A stretch of 64,000 nt of DNA from JBJMHZ01 sp045807125 (GTDB lineage Bacteria; Actinomycetota; Actinomycetes; JAWWOL01). Every line of letters begins with the position of its first letter. Positions within the stretch are counted from its first letter, which is position 1. This document shows, piece after piece, positions 1 through 9,200 of this stretch. The DNA lies in the NCBI GenBank assembly GCA_045807125.1, contig JBJMHZ010000049.1, positions 62,001-126,000 of the forward strand, written 5' to 3'. Under the pieces are notes generated by a model. The model was not told where the DNA came from. It did not search any database and worked only from the letters and a program-made list of their open reading frames with translations. The position numbers and the translations under genes were made by a program.

Positions 1-3000
1 CTCGTCGCCAACGTCGTCACGCTGATCCGTTCGTTCGAGACGATCGGGAACCAGCTGCGGACGGCCACCGCCACCGGCGTCACCGCGGAGGCGCTCGAGG
101 ACTTCGCCACCCACCTGCCGGAGCGCCTGCTCGACCTGCTCCTCGTCGACTACCTGGAGCGCCGCCAGCCGACGTTCGCCGCATTGCTGTCGCTGATGGG
201 CGTCATCGAGAAGGCGACCGTCAACCCGGGCTCCATCGACCCACGGGCCCCCGAGATGATCCGGCCGTCGGTGCGCCTGGGCCGCATCGGCGACTTCTTC
301 TCCTCGCCAGAGGGCGTCGCCGCCGAGCTGTACGGCTGGGGCGGCACGGGGTTCGACGCCCGGCTGCTGCTGGAGCGGTTGTACGGCCTGCTCACCGGCT
401 TCGGCCTGCCCGTCGCCTGGGGCGAGGTCGGCGACCCGCCGCGCCGGGCGATCGAGTTCTTCCTGGCCGCGCTCAGCGGGACGCCCACCGGCGTCGCGCC
501 GCCCGGCCTCGAGCTGCTGATCTACGTCGGGATCGGCGACGGGTTCGCGCTGAGCTTCCCGATCGCTCCCGGGCTCGAGCTCGACATCTCCGCGCAGGGC
601 GCGGTCAGCGGATCCGCCGGCGTACGGGTGCAGCCGCCGGCCATGATCGAGGTCGTCCCGCCGGCCGCATCGGTGCAGGGCCAGGTGCGGGCCGGCATCG
701 CGCGGGTCCCCGCCGAGGGGCAGGCGCTCTCCATCTTCGGCGTCGCGGGCGGCACCCGCCTGGAGGCCGGCCGCATCGAGCTCGCGGTCAAGACGGCGTT
801 CGCCTGGGACACCGCGTCGAGCAAGGTCACGGGCGACTTCGGCATCGACGGCCGGATCGAGCGCGGGAAGCTCGTCATCTCCCTCGCCGGCGCCGACGGC
901 TTCATCGGCTCCATCATGAGCGGGTTCGGGCTGGAGGCCGACTTCGACCTCGGCTTCGGCTGGACCGCCGGTGGCGGCATCTACTTCACCGGCAGCGCGA
1001 GCCTCGACGTCCAGGTGCCGACGCACATCACGCTCGGTCCGGTCGAGATCGAGGCCGTCACCCTGCGCGTCGGCGTCGCCGGCGCCGGGTTCCCCATCTC
1101 GCTGATGGCCAACGTCAAGGGCGCGCTCGGGCCGTTGACCGCCGTGGTCCAGGACATCGGTGCGACCGCGACGGTCGCGTTCCCGAGCGACCGGCACGGC
1201 AACCTGGGCCCGGTCGACATCGCCCTCGCGTTCAAGCCGCCGGCTGGCGTCGGCCTGTCGCTCGACGCCGGAGTGGTCAAGGGCGGCGGCTACCTGTTCA
1301 TCGACGCCGCCCACGGCGAGTACGCCGGCGCGCTCCAGCTCATGCTCGCGGACGTCATCTCGCTCGGGGCCATCGGCATCATCACCACGCACAACCCGGA
1401 CGGCAGTCCCGGCTTCTCGCTGCTCGTCGTCATCACCGCCGAGTTCCCCGGCGGCATCCAGCTCGGCCTCGGCTTCACCCTGCTCGCCGTCGGCGGCATC
1501 ATCGGCATCAACCGCACGATGAACCTGCCCGCGCTGATGGACGGCGTGCGCAGCAACGCCATCTCGTCGGTGATGTTCCCGACCGACATCGTCGCCAACG
1601 CACCGCGCATCATCAGCGACCTGAGGACGTTCTTCCCGCCCAAGCCGGGGACGTTCCTCATCGGCCCGATGCTGAAGCTCGGCTGGGGCACGCCGACGTT
1701 CGTCAGCGTCTCGGTCGGGGTCATCATCGAGATCCCCGGCAACATCGCGCTCGTCGGCATCCTCAAAGTCGCGCTGCCCGCCGAGGACGCGCCGCTCATC
1801 GTCCTCCAGGTCAACTTCGCGGGCGCTCTCGAGTTCGACAAGAGCAGGATGTACTTCTTCGCCTCGCTCTACGACTCGCGGGTGCTCTTCATCACGCTCT
1901 CCGGCGAGATGGGCCTGCTCATGGCGTGGGGCGACGACGCCAACTTCGTGCTGAGCGTCGGCGGCTTCCACCCGCAGTTCACGCCGCCGCCCCTGCCGTT
2001 CCCGAGTCCCCGCCGCATCCAGCTCGACATCATCAACACGCCCTTCGCGCGCATCACCGTCAACGGCTACTTCGCGGTGACGAGCAACACGGCTCAGTTC
2101 GGCGCGCACGCCTCGCTGTACTTCGGCTTCAGCGCCATCAGCGTCGAGGGCGAGATCGGCTTCGACGCGCTGTTCCAGTTCTCGCCGTTCCACTTCGTCA
2201 TCGAGATCTCGGCGTCGGTGTCGCTGCACGTCTTCGGGATGGGAGTGTTCAGCATCCACCTGCACATGTCGCTCGAGGGCCCGACGCCGTGGCGGGCGAG
2301 GGGCACCGGCTCGATCTCGTTCTTCTTCTTCGACGTCTCCGCGGACTTCGACATCACGTGGGGCGATGCCGCCGACACCCAGCTCGACCCGGTGGCCGTG
2401 CTCGGCATCCTCACCGCCGAGGTGACCAATCCGGCTGCCTGGGAGGCGCGGCGGCCGGCCGGCGCCAACCTGCTCGTGACCCTGCGCCCGATCGACTCCG
2501 GCGAGGGGCTCGTGCTGCATCCGCTCGGCACGCTCGTCGTCCGGCAGCGCGCCGTGCCGCTCGATGTGACGATCAGCAAGGTCGGCAGCCGCAAGCCGTC
2601 CGACGGCGACCGCTTCGGCCTCGCCGCGCCCGGCTTCGCCGCGTCGCCCGTCGACGAGCGGTTCGCGATGGCGCAGTTCCTCGACCTCGACGACGCGGCC
2701 AAGCTGTCCCGGCCCTCCTTCGAGCGCCAGCACGGCGGCGTCGCGCTCGCGCCCGCGACGGGCGGCGCGGGCACCGGCCGCATGGTGCGCCGGGTGGTGC
2801 GGTACGAGGAGGTCGTCGTCGACACGCCGTTCCGCACCCGGCGCTCCCGCTTCGTCGTCATGGCGGCCGGCCTCTTCGACCACTTCCTCGCCGGCGCGAG
2901 CGTCGCCCGCTCGCCGCTCTCGGCCGCCCGTGCGCGCCAGCTCGACCCGCACGCCGACCGGGTCGTCGCCGGCGGCGTCGGGTACGTGGTCGCGTCCACC

Positions 3001-3138
3001 GTCGACAACCGTCCGGTCGCCGCCGAGGCCTTCACCAGTCACACCGCAGCGAGCGAGCAGCTCTCGACCATGCTCGCGGCCGATCCCGGCGCTGCCGCGT
3101 CGCTGCACGTCATCCCGGTCTGCGAGGCGGTGTCGTGA
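1..3138 (+). CDS. DUF6603-like giant beta-rich protein (5' end outside window)
   Basis: The reading frame is open from base 1, so the N-terminus lies upstream; 1045 residues are visible. The visible part is rich in Gly, Val, Ile and Phe and reads as a long series of alternating polar/hydrophobic beta-strands, for example GGYLFIDAAHGEYAGALQL near residue 430 and SVGGFHPQFTPP near residue 653. The pattern through about residue 790, including a FFPPKPGTFLIGPMLKLGWG segment near 545, agrees with what I know of DUF6603, a family with no assigned function. After about residue 800 the composition becomes more polar and Ala/Arg-rich, probably a separate C-terminal domain. I see no catalytic motif. 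The stop codon shares one base with the start of the next gene, so this is the upstream member visible of a four-gene operon. The family call comes from memory of the sequence style; the fold is inference. Confidence 0.75.
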   Translation, partial: LVANVVTLIRSFETIGNQLRTATATGVTAEALEDFATHLPERLLDLLLVDYLERRQPTFAALLSLMGVIEKATVNPGSIDPRAPEMIRPSVRLGRIGDFFSSPEGVAAELYGWGGTGFDARLLLERLYGLLTGFGLPVAWGEVGDPPRRAIEFFLAALSGTPTGVAPPGLELLIYVGIGDGFALSFPIAPGLELDISAQGAVSGSAGVRVQPPAMIEVVPPAASVQGQVRAGIARVPAEGQALSIFGVAGGTRLEAGRIELAVKTAFAWDTASSKVTGDFGIDGRIERGKLVISLAGADGFIGSIMSGFGLEADFDLGFGWTAGGGIYFTGSASLDVQVPTHITLGPVEIEAVTLRVGVAGAGFPISLMANVKGALGPLTAVVQDIGATATVAFPSDRHGNLGPVDIALAFKPPAGVGLSLDAGVVKGGGYLFIDAAHGEYAGALQLMLADVISLGAIGIITTHNPDGSPGFSLLVVITAEFPGGIQLGLGFTLLAVGGIIGINRTMNLPALMDGVRSNAISSVMFPTDIVANAPRIISDLRTFFPPKPGTFLIGPMLKLGWGTPTFVSVSVGVIIEIPGNIALVGILKVALPAEDAPLIVLQVNFAGALEFDKSRMYFFASLYDSRVLFITLSGEMGLLMAWGDDANFVLSVGGFHPQFTPPPLPFPSPRRIQLDIINTPFARITVNGYFAVTSNTAQFGAHASLYFGFSAISVEGEIGFDALFQFSPFHFVIEISASVSLHVFGMGVFSIHLHMSLEGPTPWRARGTGSISFFFFDVSADFDITWGDAADTQLDPVAVLGILTAEVTNPAAWEARRPAGANLLVTLRPIDSGEGLVLHPLGTLVVRQRAVPLDVTISKVGSRKPSDGDRFGLAAPGFAASPVDERFAMAQFLDLDDAAKLSRPSFERQHGGVALAPATGGAGTGRMVRRVVRYEEVVVDTPFRTRRSRFVVMAAGLFDHFLAGASVARSPLSAARARQLDPHADRVVAGGVGYVVASTVDNRPVAAEAFTSHTAASEQLSTMLAADPGAAASLHVIPVCEAVS

Positions 3139-6100
3139 TGGACCCGATCGCTACCTACTCGTTCCTGCCCTGGTTGCGCCGCGGCATCGCCACCCTCGTC
3201 GGCAGCGCGCCGGCGGGCACCGTCCGGGCCACGGCCACGGTCGACATGACCATCGACTGGAACAAGCTCGGCGACGGCCCGCAGAGCACCCCGCTGCCCT
3301 CCCGGGAGGTCGCGCTGTACGGCCCGGGCGACGTCATCGGGCTCGACGCGCGCGCGATCGTCCGCATGGAGCCGCGCCCCGGCATCACCAACTTCGAGGC
3401 CAACTACCTCGCCTTCGTCGAGCTCTACGACGAGGACCTCCCGTGGCGCTACACGCCCGCGCCTCCCGACCCGGCCGAGCCCACCGCCGCCAAGCGCCGG
3501 CTGCTCCCGTGGCTCGCGCTCGTCGTCCTCGCCGAGGGCGAGTTCGACGATCCCGGCGGCGTGCCGCCCGGCAAGCCGTTGCCGCTCGTCTCCGTCGCCG
3601 ACCTCGACCTGTTCCCGCCGGCCGCCGACCAGTGGGCGTTCGCGCACGTGCACGTCAATCGCGGCCTCGCCGACGTGGGCATCGAGTCCGACGATGCCGG
3701 CGCGGTGCTGTCCCGGCTCGACGGCGTCCTCGCGGAGAACCCCGACCTCGCGTCGTCGCGCCTGCTCTCGCCGCGGCATCTCGCCTCCGACACCGCGTAC
3801 CACGCCTTCCTGATGCCCGCGTTCGAGGCCGGCCGGCTCGCCGGGCTCGGGCTCGACCCGCGGCACGCGCCCGGCGCGGCCGCGTCGGCGTGGGAGCCGT
3901 ACGCGGGCAGGGAGGAGCCGTCGAGCTTCTGCTACTACCACCGCTGGAGCTACCGCACCGGCATCGTTGGCGACTTCGAGCAGCTCGTGCGCCTGCTGCG
4001 GCCGAGGGTGGCCGACGCGCGGGTCGGCCAGCGCGACATGGACGTGCGGCACCCTGGTCCGACGATCCCCGGCGTCACCGACCCCGCGCTGCACGGCGTC
4101 CTGCGGCTGGGCGGAGCGCTGAAGGTGCCCGAGGAGGACCTCGACGCGGACGAGAAGGCCGACGCGCAGCGGTACGAGGACTGGGACCAGCCACCGCCGC
4201 ACCCGTTCCAGACCGCGCTCGCCGCGCTCGTCAACCTCGCCGACGACTACCGGACGGGGGCCGCCGCCAACCCCGACCCCGTCATCACGCCTCCGCTGTA
4301 CGGCCAGTGGCACGCCTTGACCAGCCGACTGCTCGACGCCACCGTGCCAGGGGCCGCCGGCAACTGGGTGCACGAGCTGAACCTCGACCCGCGCTTCCGC
4401 GTGGCGGCGGGCCTCGGCACCGGCGTGGTGCAGCAGAACCAGGAGGCCTACGTGGCCGCCGCCTGGGACCAGGTCGGCGACGTGCTGGAGGCCAACCGGC
4501 GGATCCGCATGGGGCACCTCGCGAGGGAGGTGGCCGGCAGCTGGCACCGGCGGCACCTCGCCGCCCAGGTGGCGGCCGACCCCGGCCGCGTGCTGACGCT
4601 CACCGCTCCCGTGCACCGCCGGGTCACGACCGGCGGCGCCACCGTGTGGCACACGACGAGGACGAGCTCGGTCGGGCCGGCGCCGGTGTCGGCGGCGATG
4701 CGCCGCATCGCCCGGCCCGCGGCGCGGCTGGCGCGCGCGGCGTCGACCGACGGCGCAGCCGGGAGCGCCGACGCTGGCTCGCTGCTCGTCCGCATGGCGC
4801 GGGACGAGATCACGGCCGCGCCGCCCAAGCAGGCGCCGAGCGGCGTGCCGACCATGCCCGTGCTGCTCGCCAGCCTCGCCAAGGCCGCCCGCGACGTGCC
4901 CGGCGCCGACCTGCACGCCCTCGAGCTCCTCGACGACCGGCGCCTGCGGCCCGACCTGCTCGCCAACCTCTGGCACCTGCCCGGCTTCACGATCGCCCCG
5001 GTCGGCCGCGACCACCAGGTGCCGAAGCGCGGCGAGGAGGACAGTCCCACGGCGGCGCGGTTCAAGGCCGCCGCCCTCGACAACGCGGAGCTGGTCAGGG
5101 CGTCGGCGGTCGCCGGCCGGGAGGAGCCGCGCGCGCCGTTCGACGTCAACGGGACGGCGGCCGCCGTCCTCGCCGCGCTGCACCCCGACGTGACGATCCC
5201 GCGGCGGGTGCTCGCCGGCCTCTCCGTGCCCGGGCGGCTGCGCGACCTCGTGGCCGTGCAGTTCCGGGAGGTGATGGCCTATCCCGAGATCGACGTACCG
5301 ATGTACAAGCCGCTGGTCGACCTCGGGACCGAGCTCTTCGTGCCCAACCTCAACCTCATCGCCGACAACAGCATCACGCTGCTCGAGACCAACCGCCGGT
5401 TCATCGAGTCGTACCTGGTCGGCCTCAACCACGAATTCGCCCGCGAGCTGCTCTGGCGCGAGTACCCGACCGACCAGCAGGGCAGCTACTTCCGCCAGTT
5501 CTGGGACCCGGCGAGCCAGCTCTCCCTCCCGGGCGAGGCGCCGGAGCAGCGTCGTGAGCGGTTGCGCGACGTACCGCCGCTGCACCAGTGGACGCTGGCG
5601 TCGGCGCTCGGTGGTCACGACAACCGCCGGCCGACGGCGCAACCGGGCGAGGAGGACCTCATCCTGGTCATCCGCGGCGAGCTGCTGAAGCGCTACCCCA
5701 CCGCGGTCATCTACGCCCAGCGGGCGGAGTGGGTGCGCGACGCCGGCGGCCACATCGACGACACGTCCGAGCGCCGGCTCGCCGAGCTGACGCCGGACGA
5801 GGAGGCGAGCCCGCCGGCCATGAAGGTGCGAACCCCGCTCTACGAGGCGAAGGTCGACCCGGACGTGTACTTCTTCGGCTTCGACCTCACGGCGGCGCAA
5901 GCCAGGGGCGGCACCGGGGAGCACGACACCGACGACCCGGGCTGGTTCTTCGTCATCAGGGAGCGCCCTGGCGAGCCGCGCTTCGGCCTGGACATCGAGC
6001 GCGACGGGCCGCTCGAGGCGTGGAACGACCTCGCGTGGCCGGACGCGCTCCCCGCCGGCGCCGCGTTCCTGCCGGTGGGCGCCGGCGCGATCGCGCACGC

Positions 6101-6266
6101 GCTGCCGGCAGCAATGAGCGCCGGGAACGAGAAGCACGAGCAGTGGCAGGACGACCGGGCCCTGCACTGGGGCGCCGACCTCACCGCGTCCGAGGTCGCC
6201 TACATCCTCTACCAGGCTCCGGTGCTCGTCGCCGTGCACGCCCACGAGATGCTCGGTCATGGCTGA
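3138..6266 (+). CDS. Uncharacterised 1042-aa protein of the DUF6603 operon
   Basis: I do not recognise this family. The ATG at 3138 shares its A with the TGA of the upstream gene (TGATG), which points to translational coupling and fixes the start; the frame continues open upstream, but only inside the preceding gene. The protein begins MDPIATYSFLPWLRRG. It has a conserved-looking hydrophobic segment, RLLPWLALVVLAEGEFD (about 121-137), and an aromatic block, CYYHRWSYRTGIVGDFE (about 265-281). There is no signal peptide and no clear transmembrane helix, and nothing resembles an ATPase, protease or nuclease. The last codons overlap the next gene by 8 nt. The size and strict coupling suggest it acts with its three neighbours, perhaps in one complex. 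Confidence 0.85.
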   Translation: MDPIATYSFLPWLRRGIATLVGSAPAGTVRATATVDMTIDWNKLGDGPQSTPLPSREVALYGPGDVIGLDARAIVRMEPRPGITNFEANYLAFVELYDEDLPWRYTPAPPDPAEPTAAKRRLLPWLALVVLAEGEFDDPGGVPPGKPLPLVSVADLDLFPPAADQWAFAHVHVNRGLADVGIESDDAGAVLSRLDGVLAENPDLASSRLLSPRHLASDTAYHAFLMPAFEAGRLAGLGLDPRHAPGAAASAWEPYAGREEPSSFCYYHRWSYRTGIVGDFEQLVRLLRPRVADARVGQRDMDVRHPGPTIPGVTDPALHGVLRLGGALKVPEEDLDADEKADAQRYEDWDQPPPHPFQTALAALVNLADDYRTGAAANPDPVITPPLYGQWHALTSRLLDATVPGAAGNWVHELNLDPRFRVAAGLGTGVVQQNQEAYVAAAWDQVGDVLEANRRIRMGHLAREVAGSWHRRHLAAQVAADPGRVLTLTAPVHRRVTTGGATVWHTTRTSSVGPAPVSAAMRRIARPAARLARAASTDGAAGSADAGSLLVRMARDEITAAPPKQAPSGVPTMPVLLASLAKAARDVPGADLHALELLDDRRLRPDLLANLWHLPGFTIAPVGRDHQVPKRGEEDSPTAARFKAAALDNAELVRASAVAGREEPRAPFDVNGTAAAVLAALHPDVTIPRRVLAGLSVPGRLRDLVAVQFREVMAYPEIDVPMYKPLVDLGTELFVPNLNLIADNSITLLETNRRFIESYLVGLNHEFARELLWREYPTDQQGSYFRQFWDPASQLSLPGEAPEQRRERLRDVPPLHQWTLASALGGHDNRRPTAQPGEEDLILVIRGELLKRYPTAVIYAQRAEWVRDAGGHIDDTSERRLAELTPDEEASPPAMKVRTPLYEAKVDPDVYFFGFDLTAAQARGGTGEHDTDDPGWFFVIRERPGEPRFGLDIERDGPLEAWNDLAWPDALPAGAAFLPVGAGAIAHALPAAMSAGNEKHEQWQDDRALHWGADLTASEVAYILYQAPVLVAVHAHEMLGHG

Positions 6267-9200
6267 CGCCCGCGACCCCAGGGGCACCTACGCCGAGCTG
6301 CGGCGCCGGGCCGACGAGCTCGCCGCGGCCAGGGCTGCGGTCGCGAGGGCCGACGCCGCCACGGCCCGGCTCGATGCGCTGCGGGCCGCGGCCACCCGGA
6401 CGACCGACCCGCGCGAGGCTGCGGCGAGCGCCGCGCTCACCGATCTCGCGGCCGAGTCGGAGCGGGCCGCCGCGGACGCGACCGACGTCAGGGGCAAGCT
6501 GCGCGAGACCGCGGACGCGCTGCGCCGGGCGATGGACGAGCACGAGCGGCTCTCCGACCCCACCGTCGCGGTCACGAGCCTCGACGGGCAGGTGCCGCTG
6601 CTGCTCATGCCGCTGCGCATCGAGACCCGGTTCAAGGGCACGGAGCTGTGGGTCCGCGCCTACCCGGACGAGTGGGCGCTCGACACGTTCGAGCCGGAGC
6701 TCACGGCCGACGAGGTCGAGAGCGCGCGCCGGTTCTGGGCCTCCTGGTGGCGAGCGGGCGGCGACGAAGGGATGCGGCGGGCCGCCTGGCGAGCCGTCGT
6801 CGCGAGCCACGGCAGCGGCCGGGCCGGCTGGGTCGTCGGCAACCACCAGCCGCTGAACCCGGTCGGCGAACCGGCCCGCACGTCGGCCGACGACGTGGTC
6901 CTCGTCGTCCGCGTGGTGGGCGACGACGAGCCCACCGAGGCCCACGCCGCGGCGGCGGCCGCGTACTGGACGAGCGTCTGGCGCGAGCAGGGCGATACGG
7001 GCGGGTCGGCGCTCGCCGCGCTCGCCGCCGCCGTCGGCGGGCAGGCGGCAGCCGACGCCGTCGCCGCTCGGCCGCCGTTCGACCTCGGCGACGGTTCCGG
7101 CGCGGTGCCGCGCGCCGACGCGACCGTCGCCGTGGCGCTCTGCCGCTTCGCCGAGGTGGGCGACGGCGACATCCGCGCCTCGTCGTGGACCGCGGCCCCC
7201 AGGGCGCGCGTCCTGCCCGACCGGCTCGTGCTCGTCGGCCTGCAGGGCGGCGCCGAGGCGCTGCGCCAGGTCGGTGCCGCGATACCGCCCGACCTTGCCC
7301 TCGGACCGGACCCCTCGGCCGGCCCCGACGAGCAGTTCCGCCTCGTCGACGGCGAGCTCGTCGTGCCGGACGACCTGCGGTGGATGGTCGACTTCGACGA
7401 GGCCGTGCGCGTCGGCATGGGCTTCCGGGTGCTGCTCGACGCCGCGACCGCCGGCGGGTTCGACCGGCTCCTCGCGATGGGCGTGCGGGTGGGCGCGGCT
7501 CCCGAGCACGACCAGGCCGCCCTCGAGGACCTGCTCACCCACCACCTGCACAGCCGGCGCGGGCTGGCCCTCGTCCGCCAGGGGACGCCGACGAACAACA
7601 CCGAGGCCGCGGCGGCCGGCCTCAGCCGCCTCGACGACCCCGACGAGACGTACCCGCTCTGGTTCGGGACGGGCGGCGGGGGAGCCGGCCAGCCCGGTCA
7701 GGCGGACTGGGCCGTCAAGCAGGACGGCCAGTGGCTGGCCGAGGGCCTCGGCATCGATCCGGCGACGCTCGCGCACGTGGCCGGCGCGGCCGGCACCGAC
7801 CATGCGGAGGCGATCGCGATGGGCACGGCCCTGTGGCCGGCCACGTGGGGCTACTACCTCGACACGATGATGCATCCGCTGCTCGACGACGGCACGATCG
7901 AGCGCGCGCGCTCGTTCTTCCTCGACTACGTCAGCGGCCGCGGCCTGCTGCCCGCGCTGCGCATCGGGCGCCAGCCGTACGGCATCCTCCCCACCACTGC
8001 GCTCTCGCGGTTGCAGCTCCCGGCGGGGGACGACGGCGATGCCCGCTTCCTGACCGGCCTGCAGGGCCTGCTGATGCGGATGTCGGACGCGTGGCAGCCG
8101 CTGGCCGACGGGGTCGCGCACCTGCATGCGACCGGCGACCCGCCGCAGGCGCTGCTCGACATCGTCGGCCTGCACCCCACGTCGGTCGAGCTCCACCAGC
8201 GCTACGCGGAGAGCGTCGAGGACATCGTCAACCGCCTCGACTTCGGCGGTCTCGGCGGCGCGCTCGCTCGGATGTGGGAGACGTTCGGCATCACCGCCGG
8301 TGGCCGGCAGCTGCTTCGCGAGCTCGGGTACTCCGGCGGTGCCGATCCGGACATCCTCGGGAAGGTCTTCCACGGCGCGCAGCACGCGCTGCTCGGCCCG
8401 CTCGTCGACGACCGCCCGCTCTCGGAGAGCGCGGTGGTGCGCGCGTACTGCGACGACGGGCGCGACTATCTCGCGTGGCTCGTCGACGCCGCGTCGTCCT
8501 CCCTCGACGAGCTGCGCCGCCAGCTCGGCTTCTCCGGCGACCAGCCGCCGACCGCGCTGCTCTACCTGCTCATCCGCCAGTCCCTGCTGCTGTCGTGGTG
8601 GGACGCCGGCCTGCGGTTCCGGCTCCGCGCCGGCGAGCTCGACGAGGCCCGCCTGCAGGCGATCCGGCGGGCGCCCGCGTTCCTCCACGTCGGTCCGATC
8701 GGGGCGAGCGAGAGCCGGTGGGCGACGCTGTACGGCGCCGCCCCCGCGGTGACCGGCTCCGCCGATGCGTCGCTCGCCGACGCCATCCCGGCGCTGCTGG
8801 GCGAGTCACCGGCCCGTCATCTCGGCGACGTCATCGCGGCCGTCAAGGCGCTGACCGGCCTGCCGACGGCCCGGCTGGAGCGGCTGCTCGCCGAGCACCT
8901 CGACTGCGCCTCGTACCGGCTCGACGCCTGGCTGCTCGGGCTCGTCCATCACCGGCTGCTCGACATGCGGATCGGCTCGCGCGCCAAGCCGCAGCAGCCA
9001 CGGCGCGGCATCCACCTCGGCGCCTTCGGCTGGCTCGTCGACGTGCGCCCGGAGAGCCGTGCGCTCGACCCGGTCGAGCTGCCGGAGGAGCTGGCCGGCG
9101 CCTTCCCGGCCGTCCCGTCCGGCGAGCCGCTGCTGACCGATTCGGCCAACGGTGGTTTCGTCCACGCCCCGTCGCTCAACCACGCGACCACGGCCGCGAT

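Noticed and set aside
3039..6287. Long open frame on the minus strand opposite the second gene of the DUF6603 operon
   Set aside because: It is Arg/Gly/Val-rich with no domain-like sequence; such antisense frames are expected in very GC-rich genes. Similar ones at 6181-8688 and 8806-11922 were rejected for the same reason.
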